Source of the DNA: Pseudomonadota bacterium
GTDB lineage: Bacteria; Desulfobacterota; Desulfuromonadia; Geobacterales; Pseudopelobacteraceae
Direction of reading: 5' to 3'
Assembly: GCA_019352135.1 (NCBI GenBank)
Contig: JABBNX010000015.1
Span: forward strand, 1 to 38,181
Length of the DNA: 38,181 bases
Position 1 is the first letter of the stretch; every line of letters begins with the position of its first letter. Below the pieces are notes generated by a model that saw only the letters and a list, made by a program, of their open reading frames with translations, did not search any database and was not told the DNA's origin. The translations under genes and the position numbers were made by a program. Shown here one piece after another: positions 15,202 through 24,152 of this stretch.

Positions 15202-16569
15202 ATGGTACCGGTCAGCCTCGGCAAATTAATAAAAAAACGAGCGTTTGCGCCTATACTGCTTCGCCTGGTGAGCGATCTGAAATCTTCAATTGTTATCGAA
15301 GATAATGAGGGGAAACTCCTGATGGCTACCGATGGAGCCGAGCGGCTTACGTGGTACCCGGTGAGTGTCGCTGGTGAGGTAATCGGTCGGGTGAACGGTA
15401 CTGAAAAAGTGGCAGCTATCGCCTCACTGCTCAGCTCAATGGCGGAGTCGGAGGTGGAAAAACGGGCTCTTGTCAGTGAAACACTGAATAAATATAAAGA
15501 GGTTACACTCCTGTACGATATGGTCGAAAAGGTTTCGTCCTGTCTGGACACAAAAGAGGTGGCTCGCCTTGTTATTGAGGAGGCCAGGAAGGTTATCTAG
15601 CTGAGCAGTGTATCGGTACTGCTCCTGAACAAGAATAGCGACGTCCTGGAACTGATCGGGGAGTATGGGCATGAGCCCGAAACCACGACTATCGTCAATC
15701 GAGGCGTGGGTATCGCCGGCAGTGTATGGGTCTCGGGGCGCGCGGAGATCGTCAATGACGTCCATTCCGATTCGCGCTTTGTCAACGGGACAGTCGGAAT
15801 CAGTTCGCTGATGTGCGCACCCCTCAAAGCCAAGGATACGGTTGTCGGCGTGATCAAGCTGGGAAATGATCTGCCTGTCATGTATACCGCCGAAGACCTG
15901 AAACTTTTTACAACCCTGGCTTCCCTCGCAGCAGTTGCCATAGAGAATGCGAGCCTCTACGAACAGTTGCAGGAAACCTTTTATACGACGGTCTATACCC
16001 TCGCGGAGACGATTGAAAAGCGGGATACCTACACCGGAAATCACACCAAGAGGGTCATGGAGTACAGCCTTGCTATCGGAAAAACCCTGGAGCTGCCGGA
16101 GAAGGACATGGCACGGCTTCAGCTTGGGGCCGTGCTCCACGATATCGGCAAGATCGGCGTTCGTGACAGCGTGTTGCTCAAGGAGTCGAGCCTTACGGAC
16201 GAGGAGTTTGAGCAGATAAAGAACCATCCCCTGTACGGTGAGGAGATCATACGCGGCATCTCCCAGTTGAAATCAGCTATCCCTGGGGTAAAGCACCACC
16301 ATGAAAAATTCAGTGGAAGAGGCTACCCCGATGGGCTTAAAGGGGAGGAGATAGATATTACCGCACGGATCATTTCGGTGGCGGATTCTTTTGATGCAAT
16401 GACTACCAACAGGCCTTACCGGAAAGGTTTGAGTCTCGACGAGGCTTTTGAAGAATTGCGGAAATATTCCGGATCGCAGTTTGATCCGGAAATTGTGGAT
16501 GCATTCTTTGCCTCCGATGTGATGGAGGCCTTTTTTTCGGCGAACTCGCGGCAGAAAATTTTACTTTAA
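15202..16569 (+). pseudogene. GAF/HD-GYP c-di-GMP phosphodiesterase interrupted by an in-frame TAG
   Basis: The coding frame runs 456 codons but has TAG at 15598-15600 (codon 133). Homology is continuous across it in the same frame. EEARKVI before and LSSVSVLLLNKNSD after form one GAF-domain strand, with a single residue replaced. The HD-GYP domain downstream is intact, with HDIGKIG (H313-D314) and HHHEKFSGRGYPDG (around 365-378), so the full-length ancestor would degrade c-di-GMP. A GTG at 15706 could restart translation but has no good ribosome-binding site. The first part is started by GGAGG at 15189-15193. Possible explanations are a recent nonsense mutation, a sequence error or suppression. 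First gene of the signalling operon. Confidence 0.8.
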
Positions 16570-16587
16570 TCCATAGGAGGAGAAACT

Positions 16588-16962
16588 ATGCCAAAGGTAC
16601 TGATTGTTGACGATGAACCGTACATCCGGCTTCTTCTTGAGCAGACCCTTGAAGAGCTTGAGGACGAGGGGGTGGAGATCATCACCGCGGATAACGGAGA
16701 GACGGCTCTGGACATAATCAGGAGCGAGGCCCCCGAAATAGTGTTTCTCGATGTGATGATGCCTAAAATGAACGGATTTGATGTCTGTAACATGGTCAAA
16801 AACGAACTCGGCATTACCGGAGTGTACATCGTCCTGCTTACGGCCAAGGGACAGGAGTTTGACAAACAGAAGGGTGTCGATGTCGGGGCGGATATCTATA
16901 TGACAAAACCCTTCAACCCGGATGAGGTGCTTGAAAAAGCGAGAAAGATCCTCGGAATATGA
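16588..16962 (+). CDS. Single-domain response regulator (CheY-like)
   Basis: 124 residues, receiver domain only. The acidic pair is VDDE (D8, D9), the phospho-acceptor D55 in VFLDVMMPKMNGF, T/S switch in VLLTAKG, and the lysine of TKPFNPDE. AGGAGGAG precedes the ATG. It follows the broken HD-GYP gene by 18 bases and overlaps the next reading region by a few bases. With the adjacent Hpt protein and kinases it can form a phosphorelay. No output domain is attached, so it acts by protein contact. Confidence 0.92.
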   Translation: MPKVLIVDDEPYIRLLLEQTLEELEDEGVEIITADNGETALDIIRSEAPEIVFLDVMMPKMNGFDVCNMVKNELGITGVYIVLLTAKGQEFDKQKGVDVGADIYMTKPFNPDEVLEKARKILGI

Positions 16963-16994
16963 ACATCCCGGCACAACGCCTAACGGGAGTACCA

Positions 16995-17360
16995 ATGAAC
17001 GGACACGAACGGTTCGACAGACGGAAGGCCCTCCAGTGGCTGGAAGGTGATGAGCGGATGTTTGTCAAACTCAAGGATATCTTTATGAGAAATATTCCTT
17101 CCCAGGTTGAATCGCTCAAAGCATTCCTCGATGCGGGGGATGCCGGTTCAACCGAAAGAGCGGCTCACACGATCATGGGATCGTCGGCAATGCTGGGAGC
17201 GAGCGCCATGAGTGATGAAGCCGGAAAGATGGAGCTGAGCGCCATTGAAGGTGAAATGGATTCTGCACGGCTTCATTTTTCGAGGTTTTTCGAAGAATAT
17301 GAAAAGGTAATGGAGGCTTTATCCGCGGATGGGGGAAATGATGAATGTGCTGGTTGTTGA
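16995..17360 (+). CDS. Hpt-domain phosphotransfer protein
   Basis: 121 residues from ATG 16995, which has GGGAG at seven bases. An earlier ATG at 16959 (133 residues) overlaps the previous stop but has a weak binding site. The Hpt core is RAAHTIMGSSAMLGA, the H-x-x-x-G-S form in which the histidine is phosphorylated, and the whole protein is a helical bundle. It probably shuttles phosphate between the receivers of the two hybrid kinases that follow. It overlaps the next gene by about 20 bases. Confidence 0.85.
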   Translation: MNGHERFDRRKALQWLEGDERMFVKLKDIFMRNIPSQVESLKAFLDAGDAGSTERAAHTIMGSSAMLGASAMSDEAGKMELSAIEGEMDSARLHFSRFFEEYEKVMEALSADGGNDECAGC

Positions 17361-18522
17361 TGATGACGAGATGGTTCGGTATGTGCTGACAGAAAAACTC
17401 ATCGAATCTGGTTTTTCAGTCACTGCCACCAATAACGGCCGGAGTGCGGTGGATCTCTTTCGGGACACGGCATTTGGCGCCGTGCTTCTCGATCTCAAGA
17501 TGCCGGGTATGGACGGTATTGAAACCCTCAAGGAGCTGAGGAAGCAAGATCCGGATATCCCGGTGATCATGGTCACAGCCTTTGGAGACATCGCTACAGC
17601 GGTAGAAACGATCAAGCTCGGCGCCTATGATTTTGTCGAGAAGCCGCCTCAAATAAGCAGGATCATGGTGACGCTCAGGCGTGCGATTGAAAAGGCGACA
17701 CTAGAGCGCACGGTCAGGTCTCTGGGGAAAAGCGCCGAGGAATCGGCGGCTCTGAAAAAGGCGTATGAAAAACTCAAGGAACTGGATCAGGTTAAGGCTA
17801 CATTTCTCTCTTCCATATCGCATGAATTACGGACTCCTCTTACCTCGATCATTGGATACGCTGAAATCAGCAGAAAAAAACTCATGAAACTCATCCCTGC
17901 AATTACTGATGGTGATCATAAAATTACCAAAGAAATACAGCAGGTGAAAAACAACCTGGAAGTTCTTATCTCGGAGTCGGAGAGGCTTGCGGGATTGGTT
18001 GAAAGTATCCTCGATCTGACCGCGCTGGAAGCTGGTAAGGCGGAATGGAGATGGGAACCGCTCTCTTTGCGGGAGGTCGTTGAGTTTGCCACTACGGAGT
18101 TTGTCCCGACGTTCAGAGGGAAAGGGCTCGAGTTTGCCGTGGAGATCGAGGATGATCTGCCGTTTATCACTGGTGATAGATACCGGCTTTTCCAGGTTAT
18201 TAAGCAGCTACTTTCCAATGCTGCAGCGTTTACCGATCAAGGTGGAGTAACATGCAGCGTAAAAAAGGTTGAAAATGAGATCATTTTTAGCATCTCCGAC
18301 ACCGGCAAGGGAATCCTTGCATCTCGACACAGGGCGATTTTTGAGAAATTCAGCCAGATAGGAGATGAGCTCACTGACAAGCCGAAAGGGGTCGGTCTCG
18401 GCCTTCCGATCTGCCGGCTGATCGTAGGGTATCACGGAGGAAGGATAACTGTTGAGAGTGAACCGGGCAAGGGGAGCGTGTTCACTATTGTTCTCCCGAT
18501 CGGTGAGAGTATGGAAGTATGA
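17341..18522 (+). CDS. Receiver-histidine kinase hybrid (REC-HisKA-HATPase)
   Basis: 393 residues, starting at ATG 17341 (GGGGGA at 5-6 bases); ATGs at 17329 and 17338 are alternatives. The N-terminal receiver has D51 in LLDLKMPGMDGI and K101 in VEKPPQ. A linker helix (112-155) leads to the dimerisation helix with H161 in SSISHELRTPLTS. The ATPase domain has QLLSNAA, DTGKGI and GVGLGLPICR boxes. There is no membrane segment, so the kinase is cytoplasmic and is probably driven by phosphorylation of its own receiver. It overlaps the next gene by ATGA. Confidence 0.92.
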   Translation: MNVLVVDDDEMVRYVLTEKLIESGFSVTATNNGRSAVDLFRDTAFGAVLLDLKMPGMDGIETLKELRKQDPDIPVIMVTAFGDIATAVETIKLGAYDFVEKPPQISRIMVTLRRAIEKATLERTVRSLGKSAEESAALKKAYEKLKELDQVKATFLSSISHELRTPLTSIIGYAEISRKKLMKLIPAITDGDHKITKEIQQVKNNLEVLISESERLAGLVESILDLTALEAGKAEWRWEPLSLREVVEFATTEFVPTFRGKGLEFAVEIEDDLPFITGDRYRLFQVIKQLLSNAAAFTDQGGVTCSVKKVENEIIFSISDTGKGILASRHRAIFEKFSQIGDELTDKPKGVGLGLPICRLIVGYHGGRITVESEPGKGSVFTIVLPIGESMEV

Positions 18523-20105
18523 CAATTCCGACAACAAAAATATTGATCGTGGATGACGACATATTTGTACGGGAAATGCTCTCGTCAATTCTTGAAGCAA
18601 GCGGATACTCGGTAGTGACGGCTGAAAACGGCCGGGAAGCGCTTGAAAAATCCATTGCCGACTCAACCATTGATCTGATCGTTTCTGACGTCAACATGCC
18701 TGAAATGGGCGGGATCCAGTTGATAAAGGAGATCCGGAATCAAGGTCTTGAAGTTCCAATAATCATGGTGACCGGCGTAAGCGATATTTCGGTCGCCGTA
18801 GACGCCCTCAGCAGCGGTGCCATCGATTATGTACTCAAGGACGAGGGTATAGAGGAAACGATCAATATTACTGTCAATAGAGCCCTTGTAAAGCATCAGC
18901 TCAAATTGCAGAATCTTCAGCTCATTGCGGACCTGGCGGCAAAGACAACCGAACAGGAAGACACGCTTTCCTATTTGACCGCCATCATCAACAATATGCC
19001 GGATGGTCTGCTCGTCACAAACTCACAGACCCGCATAACACTTGCAAATCCAGCCCTGGGGAGGATGTACGGGGTTAATGAGACGGATCTTCTTGGTAAG
19101 GACTGTCAGGAAGTATTCAACGGAAACCTGGCACCGTTGTTTGAAATGATCTGTTTACATTTGGACCACCCGGTTTCTGCTCAGGTAGAGCTTGATGGCG
19201 GAAGGACCGGATCGGCAGTCGCTGCGGCAATCAGTAAAAAACAGGCCTCCTCCGGCAAATCGGGCGAGTTTATCGGCAACCTTGTCATTGTGCGGGATGT
19301 AACGTCGGAGAAGGAAGTCGAGCGGATGAAAGATGATTTTCTCTCCACTGTATCACATGAGCTCAGGACTCCATTGACATCGGTCCTCGGTTTTACGAAG
19401 GTTATCAGGAAAAAGCTTGAGGAGGTAGTTTTCCCTCAGCTTCAGCTTGATGACGCTAAAACCGGCCGAACGGTGCAGCAGATAAACGATAACATCGGGA
19501 TAATCATTTCCGAAGGAGAACGTCTTACCACTCTGATTAATGACGTACTTGATCTTTCAAAGATGGAAGCAGGAAAAATTGAGTGGAAACGTGAGCCTGC
19601 CTCGATCCCGGAAATTCTGGGACATGCCATCGCTGCAACCACATCGCTATTTGAAAATAAAGGGATACCCATTATCAAGGACATTAAAGCGGGAATCCCC
19701 TACGTATCATGCGACAGAGACAGGATCGTCCAGGTGGTGATCAATCTTCTTTCGAATGCGCTGAAATTCACCGATAACGGGTCTGTCACGGTAACGGCCC
19801 GGAGAAGTTCAGATAATGGCTTTCCCGTAAAAAACGGGCAGGATTTTATTATGGTATCGATAGTTGACACCGGTATTGGTATTGCTGAAAAAGATCAGAA
19901 TAATGTTTTTGAAAAATTCAAGCAGGTGGGCGATACTCTGACAGACCGGCCGAAAGGAACCGGTCTGGGACTTCCGATCTGCAAGCAGATCGTGGAGTAT
20001 CACGGTGGAAAAATCTGGGTAGAGAGCAGTCTGGGAAAAGGGAGCGTCTTCTCTTTTAACCTTCCGGTATTATCTGGCGATATGGCTCCCAGCAACATGG
20101 ACTGA
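18519..20105 (+). CDS. Receiver-PAS-histidine kinase hybrid
   Basis: 528 residues. The receiver has D57 in VSDVNMPEMGG and K107 in YVLKDEG, where the usual proline after lysine is replaced by aspartate. A coiled coil (about 125-150) leads to a PAS domain (152-265; IINNMPDGLLVTNSQ and GRMYGVNETDLLGKDC). The dimerisation histidine is H280 in STVSHELRTPLTS. The ATPase boxes are VVINLLSNALKF, DTGIGIAEK and GTGLGLPICKQ. It is soluble, so the PAS domain would read a cytosolic or redox cue. It is closely similar to the kinase just upstream, suggesting duplication followed by PAS insertion. Confidence 0.92.
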   Translation: MTIPTTKILIVDDDIFVREMLSSILEASGYSVVTAENGREALEKSIADSTIDLIVSDVNMPEMGGIQLIKEIRNQGLEVPIIMVTGVSDISVAVDALSSGAIDYVLKDEGIEETINITVNRALVKHQLKLQNLQLIADLAAKTTEQEDTLSYLTAIINNMPDGLLVTNSQTRITLANPALGRMYGVNETDLLGKDCQEVFNGNLAPLFEMICLHLDHPVSAQVELDGGRTGSAVAAAISKKQASSGKSGEFIGNLVIVRDVTSEKEVERMKDDFLSTVSHELRTPLTSVLGFTKVIRKKLEEVVFPQLQLDDAKTGRTVQQINDNIGIIISEGERLTTLINDVLDLSKMEAGKIEWKREPASIPEILGHAIAATTSLFENKGIPIIKDIKAGIPYVSCDRDRIVQVVINLLSNALKFTDNGSVTVTARRSSDNGFPVKNGQDFIMVSIVDTGIGIAEKDQNNVFEKFKQVGDTLTDRPKGTGLGLPICKQIVEYHGGKIWVESSLGKGSVFSFNLPVLSGDMAPSNMD

Positions 20106-20117
20106 GGAGAAACAGGT

Positions 20118-20636
20118 ATGGCAGCAACCGAAAAACCACTGAAAAGCGAACTGATTCTGAATGAGCTCAAAAGACGGCAGCATACAAAGGAAGTCGTCGA
20201 TGTTGAAGAGGAACGGGTCAAGATTGTTATTTTTATCTGCGGTGAGAGCCGGTATGCTTTTTATGGAGCGGATATCAGGGAAATTCTTCCCACATGCGAT
20301 ATATCCTGGGTCCCGGGACTTCCCGACTATCTTCCTGGTCTCATTAATGTTCGTGGGGATATCGAATCGGTAATCGACATCCGTCATTTTCTGGGTGAGG
20401 AAAAGGTCGGACATTGCAAACGTCTGGTCGCGATGGCGGTACGGGGAGATTTTCATTCCGGCGTCATAATAGACTCAATAGAAAATGTTGCAGATATACC
20501 GCTGAGCACGATACGTCCGCCACTTGCTACACTGAATGGTGCTGCCCGCGATCTGGTGATCGGAGAAATTGAGTATGCCGGCGCCATGGTTACCTTACTG
20601 GATATTGGAAAACTGGCGGCCAAAATTTCCATATGA
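20118..20636 (+). CDS. cheW: CheW-like coupling protein (first copy)
   Basis: 172 residues with an N-terminal ~35-residue basic/acidic extension before the CheW fold. Typical strands are visible: VIFICGESRYAFYGADIREI, VPGLPDYLPGLINVRGDIES (a classic CheW core), VAMAVRGDFHSGVIIDSIE, and a closing TLLDIGKLAAK. CheW bridges receptors and the CheA kinase at the membrane. GGAG lies 9 bases before the ATG. It overlaps the second CheW gene by four bases. Confidence 0.9.
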   Translation: MAATEKPLKSELILNELKRRQHTKEVVDVEEERVKIVIFICGESRYAFYGADIREILPTCDISWVPGLPDYLPGLINVRGDIESVIDIRHFLGEEKVGHCKRLVAMAVRGDFHSGVIIDSIENVADIPLSTIRPPLATLNGAARDLVIGEIEYAGAMVTLLDIGKLAAKISI

Positions 20637-21067
20637 GCGACAGTGCTGAAATACGGCTTAACGTACTTCTGTTTTCTGTCGGTGGTGTCCATTTCGGCAT
20701 GGACGCCGAGCTGGCGGTCGAAATATCCGAATATCGCGGCGAAGAAGCCGATGATCTGTTCTGGTTTCATAAAGAACTGGGTTACGGGGGCGATACGCTC
20801 GCCTATAATGAACCGGTCATTATTGCAATCAGGACGGCAGACTCGAGTTCATATCGGGTAATCATCGACAAGATGGAGGATGTCGCTGAAATAAGCGTGC
20901 TGGATATCCGCCCCTTTCCTCCACTGTTGGAACCGGTTGTACTGCGTAAGGGAATGTGGGGTATCGTGGGCAGAGGAGAACAGATGGTGCTGCTCGTGGA
21001 TTTTCAACGACTTCTGCAGTATAAGGGGCACTGCAAGGAATTTAATGGAGGTAATATATTATGTTAA
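20633..21067 (+). CDS. CheW-like coupling protein (second, divergent copy)
   Basis: 144 residues; the fold is CheW-like but the sequence is divergent. It lacks the P-G-L-I-N-x-R-G core of the first copy; the corresponding stretch is irregular and acidic (EYRGEEADDLFWFHKELG). The later strands VIIDKMEDVAEISVLDIRPFPP and GIVGRGEQMVLLVDFQRLL match the CheW C-terminal half. Two CheW genes next to an MCP are typical of Wsp-like systems, where one may modulate array assembly. Its end overlaps the start of the MCP gene by 7 bases. Confidence 0.75.
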   Translation: MSDSAEIRLNVLLFSVGGVHFGMDAELAVEISEYRGEEADDLFWFHKELGYGGDTLAYNEPVIIAIRTADSSSYRVIIDKMEDVAEISVLDIRPFPPLLEPVVLRKGMWGIVGRGEQMVLLVDFQRLLQYKGHCKEFNGGNILC

Positions 21068-23109
21068 TCGTTCAGCCCGCAATACGTCTCATGAACAGGC
21101 TTACTTACTCTCGCAAGATGTTTGTCGCCGCTTTTTTCTTCTGTGTTCCCATAGCCTTGCTTTCCTGCTTTCTCATCAACACTATACTGGAACAGATCGA
21201 TTTCTCAACCAAGGAACGATACGGTGTGCAATACGCGGCGCCTCTTGTCAAAGTGCTGGAAAGTGTCCTTGAAGAACGTAACGCTGCCTTGGCCGGTGGT
21301 GACGACGGGAGTGGCCGCGCTTCGTCCGAACAGGTGCTTGACGGCGTTGACCTCGTAGATGCACGCCTTGGCGATGCCCTGGCGGTAAAAGGGCCGCTGC
21401 AGGCGCTGAAGCTGAAAATGGGCAGGCTGAACGGGATGCACGGGACGCCGGCCCGGCAGACTTTTGAAATGTATAATGATGTTTCCGCCGATTTGTTGAG
21501 GCTGATCGTGCGTGTTGCAGATAATTCCAATCTGACCCTCGATCCGGACATTGACAGCTATTACCTCATGGATACATTTGTTACGAAACTTCCGCCTCTC
21601 GCAGATGCAATAATGCGCGCCAACCTCATCGAGTCGCGCCTCTCAAAAGCGTCCGCGCCATCGCTTGGCGACAGGACCGACCTGGTTGTGCTTGCGGGGC
21701 AGATCAGGACACTTGTTGATGCGGCGAACAAGAATATACGGGCTGCCTGCGAAAAAAATACGAAGCTGAGCGGACGTCTTCAAAAGCCTCTTCAGGAGGT
21801 TGACACTTCTACAGCGGCTTTTCTGAAGGCCATAATGAACTCTACGTCTGGCGGTGTGCCGTCTGCTGCAAGCCCGGCACGTGCCGCCACGGCCGCAAAC
21901 GAAGCCATTAGCGCTGTCTTCATGGCTAATGACACCGTCTCCCGCGAACTTGACGGGCTGCTCGTTGCACGTGTTGCCGGATTCCGCACCAGAATGACGA
22001 TATATTTGGCCATTTCATTTGCGTTGTTTCTTATCGGCGTTTATCTGAATATCGGCTGCTACCTCTCTGTGCGCTACGGGATTGTTTCAGTCAAAGATGT
22101 AACTCTCAAGATTGCAGAGGGAGACCTGACAGTTGAGGTTCCGGTGCTTTCCCAGGATGAACTGGGTGAAATGGCGCGAGTATGCAACACCATGACAGAA
22201 AATTTGCACCGCATAGTCACCACACTCTCAGACGTAACCGGCAGGGTCTATTCCTGTGCCGGTAAACTCTCGGGAAGTGTTGACCAGCAATCCGGGTTTT
22301 CCACCGAGCTTTCCAGCTCGGTAGTGGAAATATCGTCCACAATGGAGGAGTTTACTTCCACGGCAAGCCAGATAGCCCAGCACAGCCAGAGTGTCGTTGA
22401 ACGGGCCGACAAAACTCTGGAAGATACAAAATTAGGTGCAGCCGAGGTTGAAAATCTCAGCTTCAAGGTCAACGACATCAGTCAAAACATACAGGCGAAT
22501 TTGAGCGAGATCGTCGAGTTGGGACGGAAGTCGAAAGAGATCAACAAGGTTATGGAAATTATCAACAACATTGCCAACCAGACCAAGCTGATTGCGTTCA
22601 ACGCCGCACTTGAGGCGGCCAGCGCCGGAGAAGCGGGGAAGCGTTTTGGAGTCGTTGCGGTTGAGATCCGGCGTCTGGCTGACAGTGTGGTTGAGTCTAC
22701 CTCAGAGATAGAGGGAAAGATAACGGAAATTCTTGATTCAGTTAATCGTCTAGTGATGTCTTCGGAAAAGAGCTTTCAACTGATTCAGGAAGGGCAGGAG
22801 TATGCCTCTCATACGGTATCGATGTTGATAGAAAGTGTTGACGGTGTTGAAGAAACCGCCGATGCCGCACGACAGATATCTCTTTCTACACAACAACAGC
22901 AAATTGCCAGCAGTCAGGTGGTTCTGGCGCTCAAGGACATTGAGCAGGGCGTCCGGTATGCTACTGACTCCATCCACAGCACAAACAGCGTGACCGACGA
23001 ACTGTTGGAGCTCTCCGAACAAATGAATAAACTGGTCACGACCTTCAAGGTCTGCAAGGATGACAACGGGCAGGGGACTGCGACACCCGGGGAAACCGCT
23101 GGTCGATGA
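21061..23109 (+). CDS. Methyl-accepting chemotaxis protein with large sensory domain
   Basis: 682 residues. Transmembrane helix 1 is at about 20-42 and helix 2 at about 312-336, enclosing a ~270-residue helical periplasmic sensor. A HAMP domain follows (about 337-390), and then the cytoplasmic signalling coiled coil. The hairpin tip is IANQTKLIAFNAALEAASAG (from about 503), a variant of the usual QTNLLALNAA(I)EAARAG with K, F and S substitutions. There is no C-terminal CheR-tethering pentapeptide. GGAGG precedes the ATG by ~11 bases. Its ligand cannot be predicted. As the only receptor of the cluster it should feed the adjacent CheA. Confidence 0.92.
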   Translation: MLIVQPAIRLMNRLTYSRKMFVAAFFFCVPIALLSCFLINTILEQIDFSTKERYGVQYAAPLVKVLESVLEERNAALAGGDDGSGRASSEQVLDGVDLVDARLGDALAVKGPLQALKLKMGRLNGMHGTPARQTFEMYNDVSADLLRLIVRVADNSNLTLDPDIDSYYLMDTFVTKLPPLADAIMRANLIESRLSKASAPSLGDRTDLVVLAGQIRTLVDAANKNIRAACEKNTKLSGRLQKPLQEVDTSTAAFLKAIMNSTSGGVPSAASPARAATAANEAISAVFMANDTVSRELDGLLVARVAGFRTRMTIYLAISFALFLIGVYLNIGCYLSVRYGIVSVKDVTLKIAEGDLTVEVPVLSQDELGEMARVCNTMTENLHRIVTTLSDVTGRVYSCAGKLSGSVDQQSGFSTELSSSVVEISSTMEEFTSTASQIAQHSQSVVERADKTLEDTKLGAAEVENLSFKVNDISQNIQANLSEIVELGRKSKEINKVMEIINNIANQTKLIAFNAALEAASAGEAGKRFGVVAVEIRRLADSVVESTSEIEGKITEILDSVNRLVMSSEKSFQLIQEGQEYASHTVSMLIESVDGVEETADAARQISLSTQQQQIASSQVVLALKDIEQGVRYATDSIHSTNSVTDELLELSEQMNKLVTTFKVCKDDNGQGTATPGETAGR

Positions 23110-24152
23110 TAAAACCTGATAATAATATACGGGTGCTGCTGGTGGATGACAGCAGGCTGGTACGAGACATGATCCGTGCCATTCTGGAGTCTGAACCCGG
23201 CTTTATTGTCGTTGGCGAGGCTTCAAACGGGGCTGAAGCCATCGACAAGGTTGCCTCGCTCAATCCTGATATTGTGACCATGGATATCGAAATGCCTGTT
23301 ATGGGGGGATTAGAGGCTATCGAGAGGATCATTGCCGAGCATCCAGTGCCGATTCTGGTGGTGACAGCCCTGACCGGTGTACGCACCGCCTTTGCTGCGG
23401 TATCCAAGGGCGCACTGGATGTTATTGAAAAACCGGACATCAGTCTGGAAAATATGAAGAATCTTATACGTAAGATCCGGCTCCTGTCCAAAGTGAACGT
23501 TTCCGCCCATCTGCTGGCTATGAGGAAGCAATCCGGAACCGCAGGCGTCAGCGATGTGGCGACTCACAAGAAGGGCTTTTCGAAGGCTGGCGTCATCGCC
23601 ATAGCAGCCTCCACCGGAGGCCCGCAGGCCATTCATTTCATCCTGTCTCATCTGCCTGCCCAATTCCCCGCTCCCATCGTGATAACCCAGCATATTGCCG
23701 AAGGGTTTACCCAGGGTATGGTGGATTGGCTGAAAACGGTGACACCACTCAAGGTTCAAGTGGCGGGTAATGGCGATCAACTCACGGCAGGACACGTCTA
23801 CGTCAATCCAGCAGAACATACGATGAAGGTAACCGAGCAGGGAATGATTATCCTTGGCGCTCGGGATGTCCGTCATGTCTACCACCCCTCCTGTAATTCG
23901 CTCCTCTCGTCGGTTGCCGCAGCCTTTCGGGAGCGGGCTACCGGTCTGATTCTGAGCGGCATGGGTGATGATGGCGTTTCCGGCATGCAGGCAATCAGGA
24001 AGGCCGGGGGGACTACTCTTGCGCAGGATGCGCCAAGTTCGGTTATTTTTGGCATGAACCGGGTGGCCGTGGAGCGCGGCTGCATCGACAGAGTGCTGGC
24101 GCTCGCGGATATTCCGGCGGACCTGATGCAGCGGGCAGGTGCCGGGAAATGA
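23106..24152 (+). CDS. cheB: CheB methylesterase with receiver domain
   Basis: 348 residues. The receiver (1-125) has D60 in TMDIEMPVMGG. The catalytic domain (160-345) has the Ser-His-Asp triad: S169 in AASTGGPQA, H196 in QHIAEGFTQGM, and the aspartate of SGMGDDGVSGM (288-289). It removes methyl groups from, or deamidates, receptor glutamates, and its activity rises when phosphorylated by CheA. It overlaps the MCP stop and the cheR start by four bases each, a tightly coupled arrangement. Confidence 0.94.
   Translation: MIKPDNNIRVLLVDDSRLVRDMIRAILESEPGFIVVGEASNGAEAIDKVASLNPDIVTMDIEMPVMGGLEAIERIIAEHPVPILVVTALTGVRTAFAAVSKGALDVIEKPDISLENMKNLIRKIRLLSKVNVSAHLLAMRKQSGTAGVSDVATHKKGFSKAGVIAIAASTGGPQAIHFILSHLPAQFPAPIVITQHIAEGFTQGMVDWLKTVTPLKVQVAGNGDQLTAGHVYVNPAEHTMKVTEQGMIILGARDVRHVYHPSCNSLLSSVAAAFRERATGLILSGMGDDGVSGMQAIRKAGGTTLAQDAPSSVIFGMNRVAVERGCIDRVLALADIPADLMQRAGAGK

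Noticed and set aside
15598-15600. TAG decoded as pyrrolysine.
   Set aside because: TAG ends other intact genes in the window and no Pyl-type downstream element or pyl gene is visible. HD-GYP proteins are not known pyrrolysine proteins.
16959-16994. Earlier start for the Hpt protein at ATG 16959.
   Set aside because: It has a weak binding site, whereas ATG 16995 is preceded by GGGAG at proper spacing. It stays possible as a minor start.
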